From Cycas panzhihuaensis (Eukaryota > Cycadophyta): 64,000 nt of DNA. The DNA lies in contig CM041465.1 in assembly GCA_023213395.1 (NCBI GenBank), positions 24,683,741 through 24,747,740 on the forward strand, in the 5' to 3' direction. Each line of letters opens with the position of its first letter. Position 1 is the first letter of the stretch. Under the pieces are notes generated by a model that was given only the letters and a program-made list of their open reading frames with translations, was not told where the DNA came from and did not search any database. This document shows positions 1 to 11,499 of this stretch, piece by piece. The translations under genes and the position numbers were made by a program.

Positions 1-1310
1 CACCCTAGAAAAAACAAGGCGAGGTTGGTAGCAAAAGGATTCACGCAAAGGGAAGGCATTGACTACACTAAAATCTTTGCTCCTACAACCAAGTGGCCTA
101 CAATCGAACTCTAATAGCCTTGGTCGCTCAATGGGTTGGAAAATCCACCAACTCGATGTTAAGACCGCATTTCTCAATGGGGACCTTAAAGAAGAAATTT
201 ACATGGCTCGGAAGGATACGAGATCGATTGATCGGGAGCATAAAGTTTGTAGGCTCAAAAGTCCTTATACGACCTAAAGCAAGCCCCTCGTGCTTGGTTT
301 ACCAAGTTGTCACGAAAGAATGAGGCAACTTGGATATGAGGTTTGTGACTATCAAGATATTGATGCAACATTATTCATCAAGCGCCAAAATGATAAAGTC
401 ACTTACCTCTTAATCTTTGTGGATGACATGCTCATAACGGAATAGTGAGCAGTGTAATCACCGGTGAAGAAGGACCTTACTAAAACTTTTGAATTGTCGA
501 CCTCGGGTTGATGAAATATTACTTGGGAATTGAAGTAACTCAAAAGGATGGCAAAATCTTTCTCTCCAAGAAAAATATATCAACGATCTTGACAAAGTTT
601 CGGTTGGAAGGTGCTCGACCGGTGGATACACCTATGGAGCCTAATATTAAGCTCTTAGTTGATGGTGACAATAGGGAGGCGACGCAACACTCTACTGTGC
701 AACTTGTAGGTAGTCTCATCTATACTACCAACACAAGGCCGATATTGCACACTCTGTCAAGATTCTTGCAAGATTCATGACAAATCTTAAGCGTAATCAT
801 TGGCAAGTCGTAATATGAGTGTTGAGGTACCTAAAGACGACTAGCAAATATGGTGCATTGTATGAACCCAATGCGAATTTAAACTTTATGCATACAGACT
901 CGGACTTTCTTGGGAGATAAAGACACGGAAGATCTACGTGCAGTGCGTAACATTTCTTGAACAAAGACCAATATCATGGAGATCCGCAAAGAAAAGATAG
1001 TTGCGAGACTCAAGCTATTGAAGCCGAGTACATTCTCGCTCGAGACAAGCAAGGAGGTGATATGGCTTAGAAAATTGTTGAATACATTAAATGCCACCCA
1101 AACAAGTTCTACTAGCTTACATGTAGATAATCAATCTACAATCCGGATGGCTAAAAATCAGATTTCATGATCGTACCAAACATATAAGTACAAAAGTCCA
1201 CGGATTAGAGAACTAGTTCATGATGGCACAATTCAATTGAGTCTTGCCCACGCCAGATCAAGTGGCCGATATCTTCACCAAACCACCAAGAGGGTGAAGT
1301 TTGAGCGATT
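1..1310 (+). pseudogene. copia reverse transcriptase-RNase H remnant
   Basis: Frame 1 opens with the copia RT signature ARLVAKGFTQREGIDYTKIF. The motifs QLDVKTAFLNGDLKEEIYM (near 145-205), FVDDMLIT (about 415-440, carrying the catalytic DD pair) and MKYYLGIEV (508 onward) follow in different frames. The RNase H part is recognisable from KEVIWLRKLLN and LHVDNQSTIRMAKN (about 1050-1160) and ends at DQVADIFTK (about 1255-1280), which is usual for the end of a copia polyprotein. In the family, RT copies element RNA and RNase H removes it. There are at least three frameshifts and several stops. Confidence 0.88.
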
Positions 1311-1759
1311 CGAAAGCAACTCGACCTTAGGGCCTCCATCTCGTGATTGAAGGAGATGACAATAGGACCATCATACTCTGTCTCATTCGTGAAAACCCCT
1401 TGTGGCGGAAGGACAAGAGTAAGTCTCGCTCTATCCCATTCGTGAAAACCCCATGTGGGCGTGAAAGGATAAGGGTTGTATCATTTTGGAAAATCGGAAC
1501 TGTGAAAACCCAAAAGGGCATGGGGATGACCAAATGGTATATGGAGACTCGATGAGATTTCAGCTACAAAATTTATTGTCTTGATTGGCTATCGGCTACA
1601 TTTAAAGAGTCACTGAGCCAAGTTAGTAGATTAGAAAATTTGTGGTTTTCTTCCCATGAGGGTTTCCCATAAAAGTATCATACTAGTTTGCTTTGTAAGA
1701 GGCTCAAATGAAGACCTCATAGGATAGAATAAAATAGAATGAAATGACCTTCTACCATT
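1311..1759 (+). other. copia A 3' untranslated stretch with degenerate repeats
   Basis: This non-coding stretch lies between the end of pol and the polypurine tract. Three degenerate copies of a unit containing GTGAAAACCC and a GGGCG/GGGCA core occur between about 1387 and 1530. No gene is seen. A 70-codon open frame here is only a by-product of the repeats. Confidence 0.5.
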
Positions 1760-1770
1760 AAGGGGGAGAT
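1760..1770 (+). other. Polypurine tract of element A
   Basis: AAGGGGGAGAT lies directly before the LTR start at 1771, as expected for the plus-strand primer of a copia element. Confidence 0.8.
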
Positions 1771-2068
1771 TGAAAAGGGTTAATGACATAAGGTCATTAC
1801 ATTAGTTGATTATTTCGAAAAAGGGTCTTAAGTGAACTTTAAATTAGATCACTTAAGTGAAATGCACTTTCATGTGCATTATGTGTAATTTCATTTCACC
1901 TAACCCAAATGCTCCCTCTCTCAATATAAAAGTAAAGCTCAATGGAGGAGATTCATTCTTTACCTCCCCATTTTGTGAGAGCTACTTTCTTTCTCTCAAG
2001 TCTCTCTTGCTCCCATGTTTGCCTTTGTGTTTAGTGCATGGAGATGAAGGATAGATCCACTCTTTTCA
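1771..2068 (+). repeat. 3' LTR of element A
   Basis: The LTR starts TGAAAAG and ends CTTTTCA, a perfect 7-bp terminal inverted repeat, 298 bp in all. Its borders are confirmed by the independent inverted copy at 38800-39065, which begins and ends at the same bases. A TATA-like stretch (TCAATATAAAAG) lies near 1920. Confidence 0.9.
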
Positions 2069-2352
2069 TGAGGGTCTACTTCTCTGAGCATTAGATATAA
2101 AGGCTAGTTTCCATATGTTTGTGTTTCCACAAGGCTCCACTAGTAGGTACTCTACTAAAGGGCATTGTGACCTATCCAAATGTGGTTGTTGATGTTGAGG
2201 GTTTATTTTTTGGTGAAACTAGTGCCATATAAAATCATGGTGAAAAGTATGTTGTTTTACTACAAATTCAACCTTAATTATCCTAGCCATATATATGGTA
2301 TTTCTTATATTTATTGGTGGCACCATTTTAAGGAGCATTTGAATACACTCTT
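2069..2352. other. Unassigned AT-rich flank
   Basis: These 284 bases lie between the LTR of A and the left border of B. With 8651-8672 they formed one stretch before B inserted. I recognise no gene, RNA or repeat. A 70-codon open frame (2180-2392) runs into B's LTR and is not supported. Confidence 0.5.
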
Positions 2353-2625
2353 TGATGGAGAAACGAGAGTTAGAGGGAGTGAAATATTATAGGAAATGAT
2401 AATATTAAACAAAATTCTGGCATAATGGTAGTGTTAAAGAACATTAGGGTCTTATGAGCCCTTGTATAAACATGCAAGAGTTAAGTAAGAGCCCAATGTA
2501 TACTGTTGACTAGTGTTTAAAATCACTATTAATAAACCTATCACATGGCTAAGTTAGCTTTACAAAGTCTAATGCCAACACACCTACCATGTGCTATTAT
2601 CAACCTAAATGGGCATTATCCAACG
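2353..2625 (-). repeat. 3' LTR of element B
   Basis: On the plus strand it runs from TGATGGAGAAA to TTATCCAACG. Its partner at 8372-8645 ends TTATCCAACA, so the outermost base has mutated here. A minus-strand polypurine tract (RC of TTTCTCCCCCAT, from 2626) abuts it. Confidence 0.92.
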
Positions 2626-2639
2626 TTTCTCCCCCATAA

Positions 2640-4404
2640 TATTTATTTGGGGAGATACTAAGTTTGTCTCTAAATTTATTAAACTTAATCTTTCGAAGTA
2701 CCTTAGTGAAAATATCTACCAGCTGCTCTTCTATGTTATAATAGGTTAACTCAATCTCACCTACTTGAACTAATTCTCTGATGAAATGATGTTAAGCTTT
2801 AATATATTTCACTCTATCATGAAATATTAAATTCTGAGTCATTTGTATTGTATTTTGATTGTCACATAATATTTATGTGGGTCCATCTTATTTTACTTGT
2901 AAATCATGAAGTAGTATTCTCAACCAAACTATTCCATAAGCTCCTACTACTACTACTTTGTATTTTCCTTCTACAATACATAAGGATACCATGTTTTATT
3001 TTTTTGAACTCTAAGCTATTATTGTTAAACCCAAGCTAAAGGTGTAGCTTGAAGTCTCTTGATGAATTTAAAACTATATTTATTGCATACATGATATCCA
3101 TCCAAGTAGAAGTTAAGTAAATTAAGCTACCAATCAATTGCCTATAAAAAGTAGGATCAACCAATGTAAATTCTTCATACTTAGATAATTTTTACCCCAA
3201 CTTTGACTGGTGTAGCAAGTGCCTTATAATTACTCATATTGAACTTATGTAATAAGTCTAAAGTGTACTTTCTTTAAGAAATAAATATCCCATTCTTATG
3301 TTATCAAACTTCTAGGCCTAAGAAGTAGTGCATAAGTCCTAAATTAATCATTTCAAATTCCTTACACGTGTCTTCTTTTAGGATAATTAAGGATCATTAC
3401 CTATATAAATAAGGTCATCAATGTATAAGCCCATAATGAGTATCGATCTTTCTTCTACCTTAATGTATAAATTAGGATCAGATTGCCTCCTTTGGAATTC
3501 TTTATCTTTAAAAGTACTTATCAATCCTAGAGTACCAAGCTTTAGATGCTTGTTTAAGTCCATATAAGGCCTTTTTAAGTTTATAGACCTTGTGTTCTTC
3601 CCCTTTTACTTCAAAACCTTTGGGTTGTTGGACATAAATTTCTTCTTCTATATACCCATTCAAGAAGGTACTCTTCACATCTATTTGTTAAATTGTCTAA
3701 CCCTCTTATATAGTTAAACCCATCATCAAATGAACTATCTCCATTCTAGTAACTAGCACAAATGTCTCACTATAGTCAATACCTTCAACTTGTGTACATC
3801 CTTTGGTAACTAATCTTGCCTTATATTTATTGGTTATTCTATTTGATCTAAATTTTGTCTTATAGACCCACTTTGTTTCAATTGTAGTTTTGTTTGGTGG
3901 AAAATCAACTAATTCCTAAGTATCATTTTTAATTAAGGCATTCTACTCTTCTTTCATGGTATCTTTCCGTTCATCTCTTTTGTTAGCCTCTTTAAAATTA
4001 TGAGGCTAATTTAATTTCATTACTTAGCTTGTTAAGGCAAAGTTAATTTTGTGAGAGTGAGTGGAACTTCTCTCAAAGTTGTTGTCTAAAATATTTAAAG
4101 AATCATAACCTCTTTGAACCTAATTTAGAACACTTTAATTGAATTTAGAGGGTCCTACTTTATTTAGGCTTGGTATATTTATGGATTTGGGATTTGAATC
4201 TATTTCCACCATGATATTCTTTCCTTTATCTTTGTCAACTTCTTCTCGATAGAATTCATCTTCCTTAAAGATGACATCCAACCAAAGATCAAATTCAACC
4301 TAATTTTACTAAATTTTATCAGAAGTAATGTTAATAAAGGTCAAAAATCGAATGGCAAAGTTTCCATAAATTTCCACAACCTACATGCAGACTTCATACA
4401 ACAT
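2640..4404 (-). pseudogene. copia pol remnant (integrase end, RT, RNase H)
   Basis: Read on the minus strand, the 4404 end gives a piece resembling the integrase-RT junction (DVIFKEDEFY). RT follows with WVYKTKFRSNRITNKYKARL (about 3870) and a QLDVKSTFLNG-like stretch near 3690, and RNase H ends with DNQNTIQMTQNLIFHDRVKY (about 2860-2800) and EEQLVDIFTK (about 2700). Frames shift repeatedly and stops are common. The right end of this remnant is cut by nested element C at 4405. Confidence 0.82.
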
Positions 4405-4409
4405 TGGGT

Positions 4410-4631
4410 TGTTGGAATATTGATAATATACATTTGTTTTGTCCCACATGCGAGTGGGTTCCACCCTCATCATTATGACTTGTATTATAAATACACAACA
4501 TAGTGTATCATATTGAATGATGTTGTAAGGATGCTTTGTTAATACAATGGAGGTACCTTAAGAGTAATGTTTGATCCTGGAGGTGTTTATTTTGTTTATG
4601 GATATCTTATTGTAGATTTTATTTTACAACA
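4410..4631 (+). repeat. 5' LTR of element C
   Basis: This 222-bp LTR starts TGTTGGAATATTG and ends TTTTACAACA. It is homologous along its whole length to 7315-7536. A TATAAATA box lies near 4490. Confidence 0.92.
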
Positions 4632-4642
4632 TGGTATTAAAG
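4632..4642 (+). other. Primer-binding site of element C
   Basis: TGGTATTAAAG directly follows the LTR. It differs by a few bases from TGGTATCAGAGC, the usual complement of the initiator tRNA-Met 3' end. Confidence 0.75.
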
Positions 4643-6171
4643 TCCCCAGGTTGAGAGAGGTGTTTTGTTCAGTATCAGAGCGGTGATTTGTGAGGTACCA
4701 TCAAGGGTTGAAAGCATATATGAGAGAATAAACGTTGAAATTTTTGAAAAATAATAGCAAAATTGAGATGAAATGGTTCATTCTATAAAATTTAAGTGGT
4801 CTTATTATAGATTTTGGGGTGAACGTACAAAAATTATAGCAGAATTAATTTTAGCTTGCTTTTCTTCTGTCACCATGTTTTTAGGACAAATCAGCAACCT
4901 CACCTTCAACGAGCCATAACTTTGGCTACAGGTATCCAAATAACCTCAAATGTTTTTTTATTCTTTGCATTTTTGAATTTACTTTCTAATGGAAGTGGTT
5001 CAAGGTTCATAAGAGTTTAGAGTGAAAAATTATTATCATTTTATTAGAAGTTACTTTTATAGTCCTTAGAAATCCTAATTATGAAATTCTTAAACGGGGC
5101 ATAACTTTTGATCTAGATATAAGAATTTAATTTTATCTAAACCGTTGGAATTGTATTTTAGAGGCTATCATTTTCAACCATATTTTATGTATTTTTTATC
5201 TATACTTTTTTTAGAAATAAGTTTTTTGAGAATTTAAGGGTTTCATATTGATATAATGATGTGAATGAGGCAATGGTAATGAGGTGATATAAGTTTTTTG
5301 CACTCTTAATTGGAAATGAAGTAGTGATATTTAGCATTAGTACAATATTATCTTACATGTGATTTATATAAGTTGGGTAATGTTGCAATATGAGGTGACT
5401 ATTTAAGGCTCTCTTACGTGTGTTGTACATGGGAGAGTACTTTTTGAGACAACATTAAGTCATGTTGATGTGAATGCATTTAGCACTCTATTAGTGATTT
5501 GAGATGTATGATGGTGATTATTTAATGGAAATTTGAGTGCTTTCTTACATGTATTTATATGATAGAGCTATTGTGATGATGACATAGTATGGTAATGAAG
5601 TGATAGTACATGTGTTTGCATAAATGAGTCAAATGGCATATGACAACTTAGTGCTTCTTAGAATGTGATTTACTTGAAGGATCTTTATGGGTATGATAAG
5701 GTAAATTTGAGGACAAGAAAAATGATGATGTGAGGCAATGAGGTACTTATTACATGTGAGGTTACATGACAAAGATTGGACATTTGTTAGGCATGTTAAG
5801 GGCAAAATTAGGGTTGTTTTGATGATATTTTTTCGATTGACTGAATGCAAAGAAGGATGAGTTTTTTTAAGTTACCTGAGTTTCAAGTGTAGTGGCATGA
5901 GTTATATTTTGGGTAATTAAGTGAAGTGTGTGTCTTGGCAATTTAATGGTGACATGAGGTATGCATGATTTCTGTGAGATATATGTGGTATAACCTTCGA
6001 TTCTATGGTGAAGTAAGTGTTTCTTTGTATGTGACTATTTGGAAATATGTGAGATGCATAAGGTAATGATGTGATGATGAAGTTTGTAATATGAGGGACA
6101 TGAGACATGAGAAAGTTTGTTGAGATTGATGGGTGAATTTGTTAATTGAAAAAGGGACGTGGTGTTAGAAA
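4643..6171 (+). other. Leader of element C, no gene seen
   Basis: About 1.5 kb of AT-rich sequence separates the primer site from the gag frame. I see no coding similarity on either strand. The length is unusual for a copia leader, which leaves room for a lost or unrecognised function. Confidence 0.5.
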
Positions 6172-6525
6172 ATGGCATTTACAATCATGGAGGATAATGA
6201 TGTGGTTATGTATGTTCCTGAAATAAATGAATACTACCTAAGGGATTTGTTTCTTCCAATACATAAGTGTAATGGTGAAAACCACTTCTTTTGGACAATT
6301 AAAATGAGATGTTTATTAATATCTAGAGGTTTATGGAAGATTGTTACTGATGAATATGATATCTCTAAGGATGAAGAAAAAAAGGAAATGCTTAAGAAGA
6401 AAGATAGAAAGGTATTTATTATGATTCATGCTGTATTCAACAAGGCTGATCTTCCTTTCGAATACCATTTTATCATTCCTATGATTCTACATGCAAGTAC
6501 ACTAAAGAAGCTTCAGATTTTCTAA
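6172..6525 (+). pseudogene. copia gag N-terminal region
   Basis: The 117-residue frame starts at ATG 6172. It has the copia gag pattern in which a short N-terminus leads into NGENHFFWTIKMRCLLISRG (residues about 35-54), followed by LWKIV and a Lys/Glu-rich helix; this resembles the DUF4219/UBN2-type gag of plant copia elements. Gag would form the particle shell. The frame stops at 6525, and related gag would continue for about 100 more residues. An acidic stretch follows in the next feature. The start was chosen because the motif follows it closely and no longer upstream frame is open. Confidence 0.7.
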
Positions 6526-6559
6526 GGGAAGTATTTGAACAAACTCTTGAAGAGACACA

Positions 6560-6916
6560 ATGAATGATTGAAAAGACAATTAAGGTTAGTTATGGTTATG
6601 GTAGAGGTACAATGAATGAAGAAAATATCATCAACACTGATGAAACAACATGTTAAGATGAAGAAGGTATGAGTACTGATGAAGTTTCTACTGAATGTAA
6701 AGAAATGATGGTTGAATACATTGATGAGACTACAACTACTAATGAAGACATTGAAAGTGATAAGTTAATAAAGGTTTATATAGATGACACCATGATTTCA
6801 AGATAAATTGAATTTGATGATCCTATAAAGGATGAGTCTTATATTGATGATATTACTACCTTTAGTATTGATTCAAGTTTGAATGATGTTCCTTCTTTGA
6901 GTATTGATTCAAGTTA
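6560..6916 (+). pseudogene. Acidic Asp/Glu/Thr-rich reading after gag
   Basis: Downstream of gag, a frame with a few stops reads as a low-complexity acidic chain, including STDEVSTECKEMMVEYIDET and ESDKLIKVYIDD. FSIDSS-type units repeat near the end (6860-6915). I do not recognise it. It may be a degraded gag C-terminus; no zinc knuckle was seen. Confidence 0.3.
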
Positions 6917-7305
6917 AAAAATTATGCAAGTTTTCACTCCAAGGTTGAAGAAATCACTGTTGTGAATAATGATCAATAACTTATATAGGATAATGATGAT
7001 AAGTAAGTTGTGTTTGAAGAAGGTTACTTACATGATCTTCATCAAAATCAGACTAGACCAGCCACAATGAAGAATCAAGATTTGCACTTGCTAGAGTAGC
7101 TACATCAATGTCATCACTACAAAATTAAAGATGGAAATTAAGCTACAAATATCATCTTACAAAGGCATCAGTACAGAATCAGAGATGAAAATCAAAATGA
7201 AGACATCATTCTATAGCATATACATCACTACAAGATTGAAGATATCATTCTCAAGACATTTCTAAGGACAAAGCATTGCAAATACAAATGACTCAAATGT
7301 GCATT

Positions 7306-7314
7306 AAGGGGGAG
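7306..7314 (+). other. Polypurine tract of element C
   Basis: AAGGGGGAG directly precedes the 3' LTR at 7315. Confidence 0.85.
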
Positions 7315-7536
7315 TGTTGGAATATTGATAATGCACATTTGTTTTGTCCCGCATGTAAGTGGGTTCCACCCTCGCCATCATGACTTGTATTACAAATACA
7401 CAACATAGTGAATCATATTGAATGATATTGTAAGGATGTTTTGTTAATACAATAGAGGCACCTTAAGGGTACCATTCGATCTTGGAGGTATTTGTTCTAT
7501 TTGTGGATATCTTATTGTCAGTTTTATTTTCCAACA
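7315..7536 (+). repeat. 3' LTR of element C
   Basis: This 222-bp LTR runs from TGTTGGAATATTG to TTTTCCAACA and is the partner of 4410-4631. Confidence 0.92.
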
Positions 7537-7691
7537 TAGGTGGCTCATAAGATATAATAAAGCTTAGATCTCTTTAGATATTAATCATGCTTATTAGGAA
7601 TCACATATACATCCTATGACATCTCTCTCGATGAGATTCAAAGCTCCAATAAAGAGAAATGACATCAAACAAAGCTGTTGAAGCTTGTGAA

Positions 7692-7911
7692 GATCAAATG
7701 AATGCATGGGACTACAAACGAGTAAACATACTAAAAAAACTTCATGAAAATACCTACAACAGGATCATGGTACCACTAGAGGACTATTCTAACTAACAAA
7801 AGATTAAACAAATGCATGGGGCTACAAATAGGTAAATAAACTCAAAAAACTTCATGAAAATACCTACAACAAGATCTTGGCACCACTAGAGGACTATTCC
7901 AACTAACAAAA
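7692..7911. repeat. 110-bp tandem duplication
   Basis: Two adjacent copies, 7692-7801 and 7802-7911, share the core AATGCATGGG near the start and GAGGACTATTC near the end, with scattered differences. The unit has no recognised coding content. Confidence 0.85.
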
Positions 7912-8197
7912 CTTCATTTGGATATGAGATATGGCTGTCACAAATGAACTAAGGTTTAAAAAAGGGAAAAATAGAGCCTTTTCAACCAAAAATAAAACTC
8001 CTTTGTATGGTCTAAAATAAGCCTAAAACTCAACAAATATATATTAATACAAAATCACAAACACTAGAATTAGGGTAAGATTACCTAAGCGCTATCAGAT
8101 ATTAAAAAAAATATGAAAAAACATGAGAATGGGGTGCCATTATGAGTAAATTAATCTTTATTTCTCACTTGCATCTTAGAAAATTAATACCAAATAA

Positions 8198-8325
<128 letters not shown>

Positions 8326-8357
8326 TCAAATATTTATCACTACATGCTCCATAACAT

Positions 8358-8369
8358 GCTTTGATACCA
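8358..8369 (-). other. Primer-binding site of element B
   Basis: On the minus strand TGGTATCAAAGC lies two bases inside the 5' LTR (8372). It is one base from the usual initiator tRNA-Met site TGGTATCAGAGC. Confidence 0.85.
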
Positions 8370-8371
8370 AA

Positions 8372-8645
8372 TGATGGAGAAATAGGAGTCAAAGGGAGTA
8401 AAATATTATAGGAAAGAATAATATTAAACAAAATTCTAACATAATGGTGGTGTTATAGAACACCAAGGTCTTACAGCTCCTTGTATAAATAGGTGGGAGT
8501 TGAGTGGGAGCCCAATGACTACTACCTATTGGTGTTTTAAAATACTACTAATAAAATGTATCACATGACTAGTTTTGCTTCACAAAGTCTTATACCGATG
8601 CACCTGCCATTTGTTATTATCAACCCAAATGGGCATTATCCAACA
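8372..8645 (-). repeat. 5' LTR of element B
   Basis: The 274-bp partner of 2353-2625. It is followed on the right by the target duplication CTCTT at 8646-8650. Confidence 0.93.
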
Positions 8646-8672
8646 CTCTTTGAGTCTAATATATATACATTA

Positions 8673-11005
8673 TGTTTCACCAAAACCTGACCTCTACCCT
8701 TATAACTTTTAACACACTTATTTTATATTTCATATGAAAGTAATGATAAACTTAGTTTTATGTTGTGTTAGGCCACGTTTTGATGAAGTAATATATTAAT
8801 TTACTTGATTATGTATGATGAATGATGTTTTGTTATATGATTATACTATCACCTGCCAATGACTAATACCTATGGCACTAAAATTTTTCTTTCACAATCA
8901 TTTTAGTCTAGTTTCTCTTTTAAAATCTTCTTTGTCTTTTATATTTTCATCTCTTTATCTTTATTTCACCCTTGTTTACCATTTTTTATCAACTTTTGGG
9001 CTTGTGCTTATTGTTTTCATCATATTTTAGGCCTCTTTCCTTATTAATAAAGTTATTTATACTTAAACTTATGATTAAAAATCAAAATTTTGACTTTTAA
9101 TATGTCATTTTTTACCTCTTGATTTGTCACACTTTTGGTGTTGCTAAAACTGTGACCAATCATGTTTTTAGAGTAAAGTCATATTTTTGGCCTGCCAAAA
9201 ATGTGACCAATTATGTTTCTAACTATTATGCATATAAAACTCTATCACTGTGCTAGATTTTTATATGTTACTACCTAAAATTGATGCAAAATTACCTTTT
9301 TCATGCCTATAATAAAGCTTAATACTATTGCTGTCTATTATTTAAATTTTGGAAGTTTAGAGTTGAAGATTAAGTGATTTTTTTGAGATTTTTTGGAGAC
9401 TTTTTGAAGATTTCTATTGTTGTGACTTGGAAAATTACTTTTGGTGATGCTAATAGGTGAAATCAAAAAGAGTTTTTGATGCTTCCTATTGTTGTTCTAT
9501 TGATGTTCAAATTTTGATGGTTTGTTCTTCAAGTTTTAAGATTTTTCTCAAGTTTTTCAACCTCAAAACTTCTTGTTCCTAATAAGATCTTTCCTAGTCA
9601 AAGTTCTTGTAGTTTCACTACTTCTTGGAGATTGTTTTTGCTTAGAGTTTTATCTTACTTTCTATTGGTATTTGTGATGAACTCATACTCATTTTTGGCT
9701 TGGAATTGTAGTTGAAAGGTTAACCCTTTATGCAGTAAAAAGGAGATAGACTGGTATGAAGTATGGTCATCTCTTCGCTATCTAAATAGCTACCTCCTCC
9801 AATTCTTCCATAGCAATCCAAATTCTAAGTAGTTTACCTTCATCTTTGACTTGTTTGTGGTTGTAGTTTAGCCTATGGTGCTTGCTATTTTTCTTCCTTT
9901 GTTGGTTTTAAAGGAAGAGTTTGGATAAACTTGATCAAATGAAAGAAAAAGAGTTATTCTAAGGTAAGATGTTTTGCATAGGAAAGAAGTTTTATTATTG
10001 TTCTTATTGATTTTACTTATTTCATCTCTTTTACTTAAAAAAATAAGAATTGGTGAATGATATATGTGTGATTTTTTAGATCATTAGAGGTTCAAGGATC
10101 CCTTTGGAGCCTATTTTTCCCTAATTATAATAAAATCTCTAAATTGTTTAGCTTGTTACTTCTATAAGGAATGTGATTTGAGATATGAATGGTTGCATGC
10201 ACTATTAATGGTCTAAAAAATCATTTGTAATAGCAATAGAAAGTATTTAATGTCTCCCTTTTCATTTTAGAGTCATAATTCAAAAGAAATATAGTATTCA
10301 TTTAGGATAAATAGCTTTTTATTGACATTGCATGTTATTAGAATTCTTGAAATTTTGTATACATAGTTGTATATTATGTTGCATGTTATACAAGTGCTTT
10401 TCTTTCCTTGATAAAGTGTATGTTCCATTCAGAAAAATAGTCTCAGACTCATCTTAGTAGGTTTTATCTTTTGAAATTAGAAAAAGGGGAAAAAAACATA
10501 TTGCATGTGCATTTAGCTTTCTTGCATGTATCTAGAAAATTAGGCAGATAGATTTTGTAGTCTCATTAATTATCTTCCATTTCATTTTTATCATAAAAAA
10601 AAAAACATAAACAAAAAAAAGAAAACAAAAAGAAACAAATCCTTTTCCATCACCTATCCTTTTTCTTTCATTCAAGAAGAACTCAAAAGGTTAAAATAAT
10701 TGAAGGAAAAGAGTCCCTAGGAAGGACATGAGAGACATTATTAGAGTAGCTTCAAAGTTAGATCTCCTTCACCTAGTTGTGTAGGCTAGTGATTTAATCA
10801 CCCCAATATATCCCAGCCTTCCATTGTTTCATTCAGTTACATCCTTATTAAATGGCACAACTTGGTGAAGACTCCTTCTTAGGAGTTGGATAAAGGTGGT
10901 TACTTAGGTCATCTTAGACTTTCTATCTCCTAGCCTTGATTTGAACAAAAGAAAAAATATTATATTGGCTGAGAGATCTATTTTAGGTACACCTGAGACA
11001 CACTA
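8673..11005 (+). repeat. 5' LTR of element D
   Basis: This 2333-bp LTR aligns from end to end with 43332-45655. Its last bases are CACTA where the 3' copy has CACCA. Poly-A-rich tracts lie near 10590-10640. No gene is present in it. Confidence 0.9.
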
Positions 11006-11011
11006 TCTTTC

Positions 11012-11030
11012 TAGCAACCATACTGAGGAG
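11012..11030 (+). other. Primer-binding site of element D
   Basis: TAGCAACCATACTGAGGAG lies six bases past the LTR. It matches J's site (TGGCGACCATACTGGGGAC) apart from four changes, all G-to-A type. It is not the initiator tRNA-Met type; Tat/Ogre elements use other tRNAs, tRNA-Arg having been reported for Ogre. Confidence 0.7.
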
Positions 11031-11499
11031 TTTCCATTTGTTCTCTTGTTAAAGCTATGAAAAATACAACACCTACTTCATGACAATCTTTGAGGCTCCA
11101 AGGTCTCCTACCTAAATTGTAAAGCCATCCTTCATATTTTGGTCAAGAAGTTTTATCATCTTATGTTGAATCTTTAGAATAATGTATTTATGATGCTTAT
11201 GTTTACCCTTCTGAAGATTTAACCTAATTATATGAAATACCCATGGAGCAGGGATACCTTGAACCCTTTTCATATCATGGTGATCCTTCTTATGTAGATC
11301 CTTCTTTCGCATAAGAAGAACCACTTCCTGCTTACATACATTCATCATATTTTGAGTCAGTTCTTACTAGGATTCCTACTTCACTTCATATACCTAGATA
11401 TTAAGATCCATTTCTCTAGAGATGCATACCATGGTATCCTCATAGCAACATCATTAATTTGATCTTTTATGTGAGGAGTATGAGTTAATTTAATTTAAG

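Larger units (their letters stand above)
1..2068 (+). mobile_element. Element A: Ty1/copia retrotransposon, 3' half
   Basis: The window opens inside the reverse transcriptase of a copia element on the plus strand. RNase H, a 3' untranslated stretch, a polypurine tract (1760-1770) and a complete 3' LTR (1771-2068) follow. The 5' half lies outside the window, so no target duplication can be checked. A solo LTR of the same family sits inverted at 38800-39065. The coding part is broken by several frame changes and stops, so this copy cannot make its own enzymes. Confidence 0.9.
4410..7536 (+). mobile_element. Element C: non-autonomous gag-only copia element
   Basis: Two 222-bp LTRs, TGTTGGAA to TTCCAACA, flank an interior with a primer site, a gag-like frame and a polypurine tract, but no protease, integrase or RT. 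The flanks TGGGT (4405-4409) and TAGGT (7537-7541) are a target duplication with one mismatch. The LTRs differ at roughly 29 of 222 sites by eye, so the insertion is old. A short LTR element with gag but no pol fits the published plant class called TR-GAG. Confidence 0.9.
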
